Notes: generated by a model from the sequence alone, not told the origin. Counted from the first letter of the stretch, positions 15,549 to 25,082 are shown. The stretch: DNA of 64,000 nucleotides from Agrobacterium vitis (GCF_037039395.1 NZ_CP146242.1:1116001-1180000); one strand, 5' to 3'. Numbers and translations: made by a program.

Positions 15549-17342
15549 ATGCCCGTCTATAAGGCACCTGTCACGGACACGCTTTTCATCCTGAACACAG
15601 TGCTGGGCCTGGAGCGTTACAACAACCTGCCCGGTTTCGAGGACGCAACGCCCGACATGATCGAGGCGATTGTCGGCGAGGCCGCCAAGCTTGCCGAAGA
15701 GCAGCTGTTTCCGCTCAATCTGTCCGGCGACCAGGAAGGCTGTACCCGCAATGCGGATGGCTCCGTGACCGTGCCGAAGGGCTTCAAGGAAGCCTATGAC
15801 GCCTATTGCGCCGGTGGCTGGAGCGGCCTTGCCGTTCCGCCGGAATATGGCGGCCAGGGCCTGCCTTACGTGCTGCATGCTGCCGTTGGTGAATATATGT
15901 CTTCTGCCAATATGGCGCTGATGATGTATCCGGGCCTGACGCAAGGGGCGATTGCCGCCATTCTGGTGCATGGCACCGACCAGCAGAAGCAGACCTATCT
16001 GCCTAAAATGGTCGAGGGCACCTGGTCCGGCACCATGAACCTGACTGAGCCCCATTGCGGCACCGACCTTGGCCTGCTGCGCACCAAGGCCGTTCCCAAT
16101 GGTGACGGCACCTACAAGATTTCCGGCCAGAAGATCTTCATCTCGGCTGGCGAACATGGGATGACCGACAATATCATCCATCTAGTTCTGGCTCGTATCG
16201 AAGGCGCGCCTGAGGGCACCAAGGGCATTTCGCTGTTCATCGTGCCGAAATTCATCGTTAATGACGATGGCTCGACCGGTGCCCGCAATGGCGTCACCTG
16301 TGGCGCCATCGAACACAAGATGGGCATTCACGGCAATGCCACCTGCGTCATGAACTATGACGGGGCCACCGGTTATCTGATCGGCGCGGAGAACAAAGGC
16401 CTGTCGGCCATGTTCGTGATGATGAACGAGGCCCGTCTGGGCGTCGGCCTGCAAGGCCTGTCGATTGCCGAAGTCGCCTATCAGAACGCCGTGACCTATG
16501 CGCGGGAGCGTATTCAGGGCCGCTCGCTGTCTGGCGCCAAGGCACCGGATAAAAAGGCCGACCCGATCATCGTCCATCCCGATATTCGCCGCGCGCTGAT
16601 GACCATCAAGGCCTTCAACGAGGCAGGCCGCGCCTTCACGCTCTGGACGGCGTTGAAATCCGACATTGCCCACCGCGCCGGTGATGCGGCTGAAAAGCAG
16701 ACCGCCGATGACATTCTCGGCCTGATGACGCCGATCCTCAAAGGTGTCCTGACCGACAAGGGCTTTGACCATGCGGTCATGGCCCAGCAGGTCTATGGCG
16801 GCCATGGCTATATCGAAGAATGGGGCATGAGCCAGTATGTGCGCGATGCCCGCATTGCGATGATTTATGAAGGGGCGAACGGCATTCAGGCGCTGGATCT
16901 GGTCGGCCGCAAGCTGGGCCTCAATGGTGGGCGGGCCGTAATGGCGCTGTTCAACGAAATCGGGGCCTTCTGCGAGGAAAACCGCGAGAATGAAAAACTG
17001 TCTTTCTTCACCAAGCAGTTGAAGAAGGGCCTGAACGACGCGCAAGCCTCGACCATGTGGTTCATGCAAAACGCCATGGCCAAACCCGACAATGCCGGCG
17101 CTGGCTCGACCGATTACATGCATCTCTTTGGCCTTGTCGTTCTTGGCTATATGTGGGCCAAAATGGCCAAGGCCGCCCATGAGGCGCTTGAAAGCGGTGC
17201 CAGTGATGCGGATTATTACAACAATAAGCTGTTGACCGGTCGCTTCTTCATGGAAAAGATCATGCCGGAAACCGCCCTTCGCAAGTCGCGCATCGAAGCG
17301 GGTGCTGACAGCGTGATGGCGATGGCCGCCGAGGCATTTTGA
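15549..17342 (+). CDS. Acyl-CoA dehydrogenase (FadE/DmdC-like, with C-terminal extension)
   Basis: A 597-residue FAD-dependent enzyme for the first, alpha-beta oxidation step of acyl-CoA breakdown. Visible parts are the N-terminal helical domain, the beta domain with MNLTEPHCGTDLG (about 165-177), and the C-terminal helical domain with QVYGGHGYIEEWGMSQYVRDARI and the catalytic-region YEGANGIQALDLVGRK. An extra 100-residue C-terminal domain follows, as in long-form enzymes often annotated 3-methylmercaptopropionyl-CoA dehydrogenase. The start at 15549 is preferred over TTG at 15543, because GGAGG at 15535-15539 is 9 bp away. It is the first gene of the fad operon. Confidence 0.9.
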   Translation: MPVYKAPVTDTLFILNTVLGLERYNNLPGFEDATPDMIEAIVGEAAKLAEEQLFPLNLSGDQEGCTRNADGSVTVPKGFKEAYDAYCAGGWSGLAVPPEYGGQGLPYVLHAAVGEYMSSANMALMMYPGLTQGAIAAILVHGTDQQKQTYLPKMVEGTWSGTMNLTEPHCGTDLGLLRTKAVPNGDGTYKISGQKIFISAGEHGMTDNIIHLVLARIEGAPEGTKGISLFIVPKFIVNDDGSTGARNGVTCGAIEHKMGIHGNATCVMNYDGATGYLIGAENKGLSAMFVMMNEARLGVGLQGLSIAEVAYQNAVTYARERIQGRSLSGAKAPDKKADPIIVHPDIRRALMTIKAFNEAGRAFTLWTALKSDIAHRAGDAAEKQTADDILGLMTPILKGVLTDKGFDHAVMAQQVYGGHGYIEEWGMSQYVRDARIAMIYEGANGIQALDLVGRKLGLNGGRAVMALFNEIGAFCEENRENEKLSFFTKQLKKGLNDAQASTMWFMQNAMAKPDNAGAGSTDYMHLFGLVVLGYMWAKMAKAAHEALESGASDADYYNNKLLTGRFFMEKIMPETALRKSRIEAGADSVMAMAAEAF

Positions 17343-17364
17343 TTTTTCGTCAATGGAAGCATAA

Positions 17365-17604
17365 ATGGCAAGCAAATCAGATCTTAAGGATTGGGTTGTT
17401 AAGGCATTAAAATCCAACAAAGGGCACGCGTCAGTTCTTTATGTTGCGAAGTATATTTGGGAAAATTACGAGCACGACTTAAAGGGAAACGACCTATTCT
17501 ATACTTGGCAATACGATATGCGTTGGGCGGCAATGGAACTACGAAAAATGGGCGTGATGGTTGCAGCAAAAGACGACCGCCGTGGAAAATGGACACTTAA
17601 ATAA
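17365..17604 (+). CDS. Small hypothetical protein inserted in the fad operon
   Basis: A 79-residue basic protein, rich in Trp and Tyr. I do not recognise a family with confidence. The helix-turn pattern followed by MRWAAMELRKMGVMVAAKDDRRGKWTLK looks like a small winged-helix domain similar to the N-terminal module of Mrr-type restriction enzymes. Its base composition is much more AT-rich than the genes on both sides, and it lies between the acyl-CoA dehydrogenase and fadA, which in relatives are usually adjacent. Horizontal arrival is a reasonable inference. The ribosome site is poor (AATGGAAGC before the ATG). Confidence 0.55.
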   Translation: MASKSDLKDWVVKALKSNKGHASVLYVAKYIWENYEHDLKGNDLFYTWQYDMRWAAMELRKMGVMVAAKDDRRGKWTLK

Positions 17605-17641
17605 ATTGTGCTGCGCTGGAAACGGCGAAGGGAGAGAGATG

Positions 17642-18850
17642 ATGACTGAAGTATATGTTTACGACCACGTGCGCACGCCGCGCGGCCGCGGCAAGAAGGA
17701 TGGCGCGCTGCATGAAGTGCCATCGGTGCGGCTTGCCGCCAAGGCGCTGGAAGCCATTCGTGACCGCAATGGCCTCGACACATCCACCGTCGATGACATC
17801 ATCATGGGTTGCGTCGATCCTGTCATGGATGCGGGCGCGGTGATCCCGAAGGCTGCTGCCTTCGAGGCGGGTTATTCCACCAAGGCTCCGGGCATACAGA
17901 TTTCGCGTTTCTGCGCCTCTGGTCTTGATGCCATCAATCTGGCCGCAGGCAAGATTGCCACGGGTGCGGATGACATTGTCATTGCCGGTGGCGTCGAAAG
18001 CATGTCACGTGTTGGCCTTGGCATGTCGGGTGGCTCGTGGTTCATGGATCCGTCGGTCAACTTCCCGGCTTTTTTCATGCCGCAGGGCGTGTCTGCCGAT
18101 CTGATCGCCACAAAGTATGGCTTTTCACGCGATGATGTGGATGTCTATGCGGTGGAGAGCCAGAAACGCTCCGCCAATTCCTGGGAAAAGGGCTATTTCG
18201 ACAAATCGGTCGTCGCCGTGAAGGACCAGAATGGCCTGACCATTCTGGACCGCGACGAACATATGCGCCCCGGCACTGACATGCAGTCGCTGGCAGGCCT
18301 TAACCCCTCCTTCCAGATGCCCGGTGAAATGGGCGGCTTTGAAGCCGTCGGCATTCAGGCGCATCCCGAAATCGAGAAGATCAATTACGTCCACCATGCG
18401 GGCAATTCGTCCGGCATCGTCGATGGCTCCGGTGTTGTGCTTCTTGGCTCCAAGACGGGCGGCGAGAGCATGGGTTTGAAGCCCCGCGCCCGCATTCGCG
18501 CCTTCGCCAATATCGGTTCCGATCCGGCCTTGATGCTGACCGGCCCTGTCGATGTAACGGAAAAGCTGTTGAAGAAAACCGGCATGACGCTGGCCGACAT
18601 CGATCTGTTTGAGCTGAACGAGGCCTTTGCTGCCGTGGTTCTACGCTTCATGCAGCATTTTGACGTGTCCCATGATGTGATGAACGTCAATGGTGGCGCG
18701 ATTGCCATGGGTCACCCGCTGGGTGCCACAGGCGCAATGATCCTCGGCACCGTGCTGGATGAGCTGGAGCGGCGTGATTTAAACACCGCGCTTGTCACGC
18801 TCTGCATCGGGGCTGGCATGGGCACCGCCACCGTTATTGAACGAGTCTGA
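17642..18850 (+). CDS. fadA: Acetyl-CoA acyltransferase (3-ketoacyl-CoA thiolase)
   Basis: A 402-residue thiolase that cleaves 3-ketoacyl-CoA to acetyl-CoA and a shortened acyl-CoA, the last step of beta-oxidation. The nucleophilic cysteine is in [12 protein letters not shown] (about 90), the active-site histidine in [15 protein letters not shown], and the second cysteine in CIGAGMG. The start codon at 17642 sits 7 bp after GGGAG, and the ATG three bases earlier is an alternative. It is followed 15 bp later by fadB, so FadA and FadB probably form the usual complex. Confidence 0.93.
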   Translation: MTEVYVYDHVRTPRGRGKKDGALHEVPSVRLAAKALEAIRDRNGLDTSTVDDIIMGCVDPVMDAGAVIPKAAAFEAGYSTKAPGIQISRFCASGLDAINLAAGKIATGADDIVIAGGVESMSRVGLGMSGGSWFMDPSVNFPAFFMPQGVSADLIATKYGFSRDDVDVYAVESQKRSANSWEKGYFDKSVVAVKDQNGLTILDRDEHMRPGTDMQSLAGLNPSFQMPGEMGGFEAVGIQAHPEIEKINYVHHAGNSSGIVDGSGVVLLGSKTGGESMGLKPRARIRAFANIGSDPALMLTGPVDVTEKLLKKTGMTLADIDLFELNEAFAAVVLRFMQHFDVSHDVMNVNGGAIAMGHPLGATGAMILGTVLDELERRDLNTALVTLCIGAGMGTATVIERV

Positions 18851-18865
18851 TCGGGAGGGATGACA

Positions 18866-21079
18866 ATGACCTATAAGAATTTCACCGTTGAGACCGATGC
18901 AGACGGCATTGCCCTTGTCACCTGGGACATGCCCGACAAGAGCATGAATGTCTTCACCATGGAGGTGATGGACGAAATCGAAGCGATTGTCGATGCCACC
19001 GTCGCGGATGCAGCCGTCAAGGGCGTCGTCTTCACGTCAGGCAAATCCGCCTTTTCCGGTGGTGCCGATCTCAGCATGATCCGCGGCATGTTTTCCATGG
19101 TGGAGGAAGAACGCGCCAAGGACCCGGCCAATGCCGTGCAAAAGCTGTTTGATTCGGCTGGCCGGATGAGCTGGCTGTGGCGCAAGATCGAGACCAATGG
19201 CAAGCCTTGGGTCTCCGCTATCAACGGCACCTGCATGGGCGGCGCGTTTGAGTTGTCGCTCTCCTGCCATGGCCGCGTGGTCTCCAACGGCAAATCGGTG
19301 AAGCTGGCGCTGCCGGAAGTCAAGGTCGGCATCTTCCCCGGCGCTGGCGGCACGCAGCGTGTGCCGCGTCTGGCCAATGCCCAGGACGCCCTGCAAATGA
19401 TGACCACCGGCCAGACCCTGACGCCACAGCGCGCCAAGGCCATGAACCTCGTGCATCAGGTGGTGGAGCCGGACCAGCTCATTACAGCCGCAAAGCAGAT
19501 GATCAAGGATGGCTTGAAGCCGGTTGCCCCCTGGGATGAAAAGGGCTTCAAGGCGCCCGGCGGCGGCATCTGGACACCGGCATCGGCCCAGCTTTGGCCA
19601 GCGGCACCGGCTGTGCTGCGCCGTGAAACCTCCGGCAATTATCCAGCCGCCCTGGCGATCCTGAAATGCGTCTATGAAGGCTTGCAGGTGCCGTTCGACA
19701 CAGCACTTCGCATCGAGCAGCGCTATTTTACCGAAATCGTCCAGACCACCGAAGCTTTCTCGATGATCCGCTCGCTGTTCATCTCGCTTCAGGAGCTTGG
19801 CAAGGGCGCGCGCCGCCCGGCAGGCCAGCCGAAAAGCACGATCAAAAAGGTCGGCGTGGTTGGCGCTGGTTTCATGGGCGCATCGATTGCCTATGTCACC
19901 GCCGCCGCCGGCCTGCCCGTCGTGCTGATCGACCGCGACATGGAGGCTGCCAACAAGGGCAGGTCCGTGGCCGAAGGGCTGGTGTCGGGTGCGATCGGTA
20001 AGGGCAAGATGAGCAAGGAAGACGGCGAAAAGCTGCTGTCTCTGATCACGCCAAGCGACGATTATTCATCGTTGTCGGATGCCGATCTGGTAATCGAAGC
20101 GGTGTTTGAAGACCGCGATGTCAAGAAGGCCGTGATCGAGAAGGTCGAGGCCGTCCTGCCGGAAGGGGCCATTTTTGCCTCCAACACCTCGACCCTGCCG
20201 ATCACCGGCCTGGCCAAGAACTCCAAGCGCCCGGTGGATTTCATCGGCATCCATTTCTTCTCGCCGGTCGAAAAGATGATGCTGACGGAAGTGATCCTTG
20301 GCAAGGAGACCGGTGACAAGGCGCTGGCGGTGGCCCTGGATTATGTAGCAGCGATCAAGAAGACGCCGATTGTCGTCAATGACACCCGCGGCTTCTTCGT
20401 CAATCGTTGCGTGCTGCGCTACATGGCGGAAAGCTACGACATGCTGCTGGAAGGCGTGCCGCCGGTGATGATCGAAAATGCCGCGAAATTCGCTGGCATG
20501 CCGGTTGGTCCGCTGTCCCTCAACGATGAAGTGGCAATCGATCTCTCCTACAAGATCCTCAAGGCCACCGTCGCCGATCTCGGTGAGAAGGCGGTGGACC
20601 CGCGCCATATGGAACTGGTGGCCCGCATGGTCGAAAAGGAAGAACGCTTTGGCCGCAAGAACGGAAAGGGCTTTTACGACTACCCCGCCAAGCCAGCCAA
20701 AAAGCATATCTGGCCGGGCCTGAAGGACTTTTATCCGCAAAAGAAGCCGGATGACGTCAACGTCAAGACCCTGCAAGAGCGGTTCCTGGCAACCATCGCC
20801 CTGGAAGCGGCCCGCACCATGGAAGAAGGCATCGTGGTTGACCCGCGCGAAGCCGATGTTGGCTCCATCCTCGGCTTCGGCTTTGCCCCCTATACCGGCG
20901 GCGCACTGTCCTACATCGACGGCATGGGCGTGAAGACCTTCGTGGCGCTCTGCGAACGGCTGGCCAAGGACTACGGCCCGCATTTTGCACCAACGCCTCT
21001 GCTGAAGGAGATGGCCCAGAAGGGCGAAACCTTCTACGGGCGGTTTGATCCCTATGGGGCAGCCAAGCAAGCGGCCTGA
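18866..21079 (+). CDS. fadB: Fatty oxidation complex alpha subunit: enoyl-CoA hydratase / 3-hydroxyacyl-CoA dehydrogenase
   Basis: A 737-residue fusion. Residues about 1-190 are an enoyl-CoA hydratase domain with the oxyanion-hole region [12 protein letters not shown] and [16 protein letters not shown]. From about 325 a 3-hydroxyacyl-CoA dehydrogenase follows, with an NAD-binding [15 protein letters not shown], the catalytic [11 protein letters not shown], and two C-terminal domains. The enzyme hydrates and oxidises enoyl-CoA and passes the product to FadA. GGAGGG at 18854-18859 directly abuts the ATG at 18860, so the ATG at 18866 is the better start. The operon ends at the terminator 21099-21129. 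Confidence 0.94.
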   Translation: MTYKNFTVETDADGIALVTWDMPDKSMNVFTMEVMDEIEAIVDATVADAAVKGVVFTSGKSAFSGGADLSMIRGMFSMVEEERAKDPANAVQKLFDSAGRMSWLWRKIETNGKPWVSAINGTCMGGAFELSLSCHGRVVSNGKSVKLALPEVKVGIFPGAGGTQRVPRLANAQDALQMMTTGQTLTPQRAKAMNLVHQVVEPDQLITAAKQMIKDGLKPVAPWDEKGFKAPGGGIWTPASAQLWPAAPAVLRRETSGNYPAALAILKCVYEGLQVPFDTALRIEQRYFTEIVQTTEAFSMIRSLFISLQELGKGARRPAGQPKSTIKKVGVVGAGFMGASIAYVTAAAGLPVVLIDRDMEAANKGRSVAEGLVSGAIGKGKMSKEDGEKLLSLITPSDDYSSLSDADLVIEAVFEDRDVKKAVIEKVEAVLPEGAIFASNTSTLPITGLAKNSKRPVDFIGIHFFSPVEKMMLTEVILGKETGDKALAVALDYVAAIKKTPIVVNDTRGFFVNRCVLRYMAESYDMLLEGVPPVMIENAAKFAGMPVGPLSLNDEVAIDLSYKILKATVADLGEKAVDPRHMELVARMVEKEERFGRKNGKGFYDYPAKPAKKHIWPGLKDFYPQKKPDDVNVKTLQERFLATIALEAARTMEEGIVVDPREADVGSILGFGFAPYTGGALSYIDGMGVKTFVALCERLAKDYGPHFAPTPLLKEMAQKGETFYGRFDPYGAAKQAA

Positions 21080-21098
21080 TTGACCAAGCAAAATAGAA

Positions 21099-21129
21099 CG
21101 GGGAGGCAGAAATGCCTCCCCGCTTTTAT
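21099..21129 (+). terminator. Intrinsic terminator of the fad operon
   Basis: A perfect 10-bp stem, CGGGGAGGCA and TGCCTCCCCG with a GAAA tetraloop (21099-21122), is followed by CTTTTAT. It lies 20 bp after the fadB stop codon. Confidence 0.92.
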
Positions 21130-21142
21130 ATGGTCATATGTT

Positions 21143-21694
21143 TTAAGCTTTGACCCAATCGCCCTGAATAGGCCTGGCGAAATAGGCCAATACAGCAATC
21201 ATGCAAATTTCAATCGAGACCGACCAATAGATATGGCCGAGGATCTCGCTCCAGAGTTCGAAAGCGTTGAGATTCCATAGCCATCCTGTGGCGCCATTGG
21301 CGTAAACCGGATTTCTAAAGCCGAGCAGCGGGATGAGAAATCCATGCATGACCACGGTGATGATCAATCCATAAAAAGCGCCGTACCAAAGCCTGATCTT
21401 CGGCCAATAAGCGGAAGCGAACACATAGACCAGGGCAAAGGCAAAACTGAACAGCCAGTGATAAAGCGTGACGGCTCCAGGCACATTGACGCCCTGATAG
21501 ATGTAATCGAGCGAATGCGAATTGAAGCCAAATCTCCCAAGCCATGCATCGATATGAGCACCCGGAGGCGACACTTCGCCCGGCATGCGCGGCGGCATAT
21601 TGACCTCAGATCCCCATTTTACCAGCGAGCTGATGAAACCACCTATAAGGGTGGTCCAGACAATAACCTGTCGATTGACCTTGTTTTCCAACAT
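21143..21694 (-). CDS. YagU family (DUF1440) inner membrane protein
   Basis: A 183-residue protein with about four membrane helices. The blocks VKWGSEVNMPPRMPGEVSPP and WGAFYGL-like/HGFLIPLLGF are typical of YagU, an inner-membrane protein linked to acid resistance in E. coli. It is convergent with fadB. A perfect FNR/FixK half-site pair lies about 170 bp upstream of its start (21863-21876), so control by oxygen limitation is possible if the leader is long. Confidence 0.8.
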   Translation of the reverse strand: MLENKVNRQVIVWTTLIGGFISSLVKWGSEVNMPPRMPGEVSPPGAHIDAWLGRFGFNSHSLDYIYQGVNVPGAVTLYHWLFSFAFALVYVFASAYWPKIRLWYGAFYGLIITVVMHGFLIPLLGFRNPVYANGATGWLWNLNAFELWSEILGHIYWSVSIEICMIAVLAYFARPIQGDWVKA

Positions 21695-21862
21695 GACAAA
21701 TATCCTTCTGGCGGATACCCCTAAAAACCAGGGGCTTTTGCAAAAAATGCAACGGCACGAGCGTCAAATCGTGACTTATCTCTATGAATTAAAACATGAA
21801 TATACGTTCACACATCATGACTGCCGTTGTCTGGATCATGAGAGAAAACCGGTTCCTCTCCC

Positions 21863-21876
21863 TTGATCCTGATCAA
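21863..21876. promoter_or_regulatory. FNR/FixK-type box TTGAT-CCTG-ATCAA
   Basis: An exact match to the TTGAT-N4-ATCAA consensus bound by FNR, FnrN and FixK proteins. It lies in the AT-rich 371-bp gap between the yagU-like gene and IS copy A. No gene starts at the usual distance on the plus side, where an 11-codon frame follows a GGAGG and ends quickly. The former target may have been displaced. Confidence 0.55.
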
Positions 21877-22065
21877 GGCTGGCCTGGACTTCAGTGAGGC
21901 CGGAGGCATGCAGATTTCGATTTTAAGATGCAAATGGATTTATTGAAGGCGCAAAATGCTGTGGCATTTTAAATTTTCTCCACAATGCTCATCGAGAATT
22001 GAGATAGATTTAAGGTACGATTTAAAGGCAGCGATTGCCGATTTACGGCAGCTTAAATAGAAATT

Positions 22066-23375
22066 GGACACCTCTAAAAACCTCCCCATTTTCCGCGTTT
22101 CATGATTCAATCCGGCCAGTGTGATTTTCTGGGAGCGGATGATGCGTGGGCAACCGGGCTTTTGGGATTTGGATGATCGTTACGAACGGCTGAGTGCCGT
22201 CGGCGATCCGCTGGAGAAGCTCAACAGCATCATTCCATGGGCGATATTTGAAAAACCTTTAGCGAAGGCGCTGAAGCGGTCCGACGGATCGAAGGGTGGA
22301 CGTCCACCATTTCCGTCGGTTCTGATGTTTAAAATCCTGGTGCTGCAAGCGCTTTATAATCTCTCCGACGACCAAGCAGAGTTTGTTATCCAGGACCGGC
22401 TGTCGTTTATGCGTTTCCTTGGCCTTTCCCTTTCGCAGAAGGTGCCGGATGCCAAGACGATCTGGCTGTTCCGAGAGAGTTTGGTGCGTGCAGGTGCCAT
22501 TGATAATCTGTTTGCCCGTTTCGACAAGCATCTCTCACGTTCCGGATATCTGGCCAAAGGCGGGCAGATCGTTGACGCCACGATCATCCAGGCTCCCAAG
22601 CAACATAACAGCCAGGACGAGAAAGACGCGATCAAGGCCGGCGAAATCCCTGAGGACTGGAAGGATAAACCCGCCAGGCTGGCCCAGAAGGACCGCGACG
22701 CGCGATGGACAGTGAAGTATTCCAAGGCGAAACGGCCAACGGAGACGCCGACGTCGACGACGACTGGCCAGCACGATATTGCCATTCCAATGTTTGGTTA
22801 CAAAAACCATGCAGGCATCGACCGAGCCCATGGCTTTATCCGGGGATGGACGGTGACGAGTGCGAGCGCCCATGACGGAGCCCAGCTTCGAAACGTAGTG
22901 ACCAAAGACAATACCGCGTCGACGGTCTGGGCCGATACGGCCTATCGCTCCAAGACCAACGAGGAATGGTTGCAGGACAATGGCCTAAAGTCCGACATCC
23001 ATCAGAAGAAGCCAAAGGGCAAACCCATGCCGGAGGCGATGTCGCGCGCCAACGGCCGTCGTTCGAAGGTCCGCTCCGCCATCGAACATGTCTTTGCGCG
23101 GCAGAAGGACAAGATGAAGCTCTTCGTGCGCACCATCGGAATCAGCCGAGCGAGGGTGAAGATCGGCATGGCCAATATCACCTACAACATGCTTCGCTAT
23201 GTCTGGCTGACTGGAAAACCACGGACCGCATAACGCGCAGCTGGCCGGAAGGCCGAAATGCATGCCGCAGATGCGGCAATCATCACAAAAAATGGGCGAT
23301 CATCCGCGCGAGTTCATCGCGGAAATACATCCACGGCACCATCTTGCCAACTGCGACCGGTAAATCGAGGTGTCC
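22066..23375 (+). mobile_element. IS5-family insertion sequence, copy A (1310 bp)
   Basis: The ends are GGACACCTC and GAGGTGTCC, a perfect 9-bp terminal inverted repeat. The element is flanked by a 4-bp direct repeat AATT (22062-22065 and 23376-23379). Its sequence and length equal copy B at 47729-49038 as far as I can read, including the 55-bp leader before the transposase frame. It inserted into a non-coding stretch next to the DUF3800 gene. Confidence 0.95.
22142..23233 (+). CDS. IS5-family transposase (DDE), copy A
   Basis: A 363-residue transposase with an N-terminal helix-turn-helix dimer domain (RPPFPSVLMFKILVLQALYNLSDDQAE) and a DDE_Tnp_1 RNase H fold. The acidic residues are in GGQIVDATII, TVWADTAYRS and, for the glutamate, SAIEHVFARQKD. 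A basic stretch at about 190-210 is normal. I chose the ATG at 22142, 6 bp after GGGAG. GTG at 22121 gives a seven-residue longer frame. Identical in sequence to copy B, so the element moved recently. Confidence 0.93.
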   Translation: MRGQPGFWDLDDRYERLSAVGDPLEKLNSIIPWAIFEKPLAKALKRSDGSKGGRPPFPSVLMFKILVLQALYNLSDDQAEFVIQDRLSFMRFLGLSLSQKVPDAKTIWLFRESLVRAGAIDNLFARFDKHLSRSGYLAKGGQIVDATIIQAPKQHNSQDEKDAIKAGEIPEDWKDKPARLAQKDRDARWTVKYSKAKRPTETPTSTTTGQHDIAIPMFGYKNHAGIDRAHGFIRGWTVTSASAHDGAQLRNVVTKDNTASTVWADTAYRSKTNEEWLQDNGLKSDIHQKKPKGKPMPEAMSRANGRRSKVRSAIEHVFARQKDKMKLFVRTIGISRARVKIGMANITYNMLRYVWLTGKPRTA

Positions 23376-23407
23376 AATTGCCCTACTTCCATGCGCAAGC
23401 GCGGTCA

Positions 23408-24058
23408 TCACGCCCACGGCATATGCAAATAGGCGGCCTCTCTCAAAACTTTGTATGGTTCGGAATCTGTGAATTCAAAGTGTGACTGGAATGTTCCAGC
23501 CAAATAATCACAGAAGGACAAGCCGCCCTCCAACGGTTCGCTTCGCTGAATTCGCTCAATTTTCGTCTGAGAGCGCAAATTGAACCAGATCTCTTTTCGC
23601 AAAACATTTTCGAGCAAACTATCAGATCCGGAATTCAACTCATCCGGACAGATGGAAGCATGACGAAATGTTCGCAAGGATGGGGCCAAAAGCGAGGCGG
23701 CGAGCCATGAATAAACCAGATGGTGATGTCCATGGATATTGGTGGGGACCTTTCGCTTATCGATCACAGCAACCAAAAGATGGAGGTCCGAATTAGACCT
23801 GACCATTTCGACGGTTAGATGTGCAAAATTTTTTCGAACCTGAGATCCAAGATCCTGCCACTTCTTCTCTTTTTTTCCGCTCCAGTTTTGCTGCTTAGCG
23901 AGCTTCTTGACGACCGCGCCGAATTTCCTGTGCGCTCCATTCGTCCCCACCGCAGCAGCCAAGGTGAAATAGCGGCTGGACCCTCCGGCACCATATGGTT
24001 GATCAAATTTCCAACCGAGATCACCACTTTCATCCAGCAAAACCAGTGAATTTGACAT
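23408..24058 (-). CDS. DUF3800 domain protein
   Basis: A 216-residue protein beginning with the family hallmark LVLLDESGDLGW (acidic cluster at residues 8-11), followed by a variable middle and the late QRSEPLEGGLSFCDYLAGTF segment that carries further acidic residues. DUF3800 proteins are thought to have an RNase H-like fold and are common in mobile and defence contexts; the function here is unknown. No normal ribosome site precedes the ATG at 24058. Instead a strong hairpin and U-tract lie 12-39 bp upstream. It is AT-richer than its surroundings and next to an IS. Confidence 0.8.
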   Translation of the reverse strand: MSNSLVLLDESGDLGWKFDQPYGAGGSSRYFTLAAAVGTNGAHRKFGAVVKKLAKQQNWSGKKEKKWQDLGSQVRKNFAHLTVEMVRSNSDLHLLVAVIDKRKVPTNIHGHHHLVYSWLAASLLAPSLRTFRHASICPDELNSGSDSLLENVLRKEIWFNLRSQTKIERIQRSEPLEGGLSFCDYLAGTFQSHFEFTDSEPYKVLREAAYLHMPWA

Positions 24059-24238
24059 AAAAAATCCATAAAAAAATGGCCTCGCAAAACGAGGCCACTT
24101 TATAAAAAAATTGACTATGCCAAACCGCCGCGCGCTTAGATCGCGCTTAGGACCTCCATAGTGTGTCTATGGCCATCCGGTTATGATTATGGTCTCACAA
24201 GTCTCCCTATGAATTAAGGCGGCAAGCTGACATTGTCA
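24059..24238 (-). promoter_or_regulatory. Structured leader upstream of the DUF3800 gene
   Basis: On the minus strand a TTGACA (near 24235) is followed by inverted repeat CCATAG...CTATGG (24156-24172) and a 9-bp direct repeat CGCGCTTAG twice (24131-24139 and 24142-24150, plus-strand reading). Next come a U7 run (24104-24110) and a hairpin TGGCCTCG/CGAGGCCA (24077-24097) with a second U7 run (24070-24076), just before the ATG. The last hairpin has the form of an intrinsic terminator or attenuator. Conserved RNA motifs upstream of DUF3800 genes have been described computationally; whether this is one of them is unchecked. Confidence 0.55.
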
Positions 24239-24313
24239 AGCTCAGGTTGTTTTTTGAGTTTTTAACTTCGGTATTCAGCCTCAAAAAAACATCATAGGTT
24301 GTATTTTCTTCCA

Positions 24314-24952
24314 TCACCGCAAAGCAATATACCGATCCGACCGATGGTTGATCAGCACGAACACATTCAGCACCACAGCCCCGATAATCGAGCAACCGAC
24401 CACCCACGGGCTGACCACAGTGAACGCGAGCGCCATGACCACGACGTCAAAGGCCAATTGCACCAATCCCGCCTGGATGCCGAAACGGTCCTGGACGAAG
24501 ACCGCGAGGATGCCGATACCCCCAAGGCTGGCGCGGTGGCGGTAAAGCGCCAGCAGGCCGAAGCCGAGCAACAGTCCCGCGAGGATGGCGCCCCAGACCG
24601 GGTTGATGCTTTCAATGATGATGAAGCGGCTTTCAATTTCGACGAGAAACGAGGTCAGCGCCACAGCGACGAACGTTTTCAGGGTAAAGTCCCAGCCGAC
24701 CCGCTTGATGGAGAGAATGTAGAAAGGCATGTTCAGCAGGAAGAACACCAGGCCGAAGCTCCAGCCGGTCCAGTAATGGATGACGAAGGCAAGCCCCGCC
24801 ATGCCGCTGGTGACGAGGCCTATCTTGGCAATGAGATAGAGGCCGAGCGCCGAAATCATCGTTCCGCAGATAATACCCTGTATATCTTCGGCCCGGTTGT
24901 GACGGGCGGGATTGTCGTTCCAGATGCCGAACAGATTGCTCATCAATGCCAT
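24314..24952 (-). CDS. YitT family integral membrane protein, second copy
   Basis: A 212-residue membrane protein with about five helices and the same motif order as the copy at 301-987: TSGMAGLAFVIHYW, ALYRHRASLGGIGILAVFVQD and a final NHRSDRYIALR. The start at 24952 lies 7 bp after GGAG; ATG codons at 24958 and 24943 are alternatives. The two copies differ clearly in sequence and N-terminal tail, so they are old paralogues. Substrate unknown. Confidence 0.85.
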   Translation of the reverse strand: MALMSNLFGIWNDNPARHNRAEDIQGIICGTMISALGLYLIAKIGLVTSGMAGLAFVIHYWTGWSFGLVFFLLNMPFYILSIKRVGWDFTLKTFVAVALTSFLVEIESRFIIIESINPVWGAILAGLLLGFGLLALYRHRASLGGIGILAVFVQDRFGIQAGLVQLAFDVVVMALAFTVVSPWVVGCSIIGAVVLNVFVLINHRSDRYIALR

Positions 24953-25082
24953 CACCATTCTCCATCCGGACAGGCGGATTTTTCCGCAGCTTTATCCATT
25001 CAGGATGCCTGAAAATCGGCAGGTTTCAAGCGGGTTGCGTCAGCAAGACTGACCTATCGGCAAGATCGCAATATTCGGTCTT

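Noticed and set aside
16182..17420. 412-codon minus-strand frame opposite the acyl-CoA dehydrogenase
   Set aside because: It is the mirror of a conserved enzyme gene, with composition typical of antisense translation and no motifs.
20066..21091. 341-codon minus-strand frame opposite fadB
   Set aside because: Antisense to fadB and reaches into the fad terminator; no recognisable domain.
21585..21866. 93-codon plus-strand frame between the yagU-like gene and IS copy A
   Set aside because: Overlaps the start of the yagU-like gene on the other strand; no ribosome site and no family resemblance.
24059..24166. In-frame N-terminal extension of the DUF3800 protein through its leader
   Set aside because: The frame is open but contains no ATG, GTG or TTG, and the DUF3800 fold begins right after the ATG at 24058.
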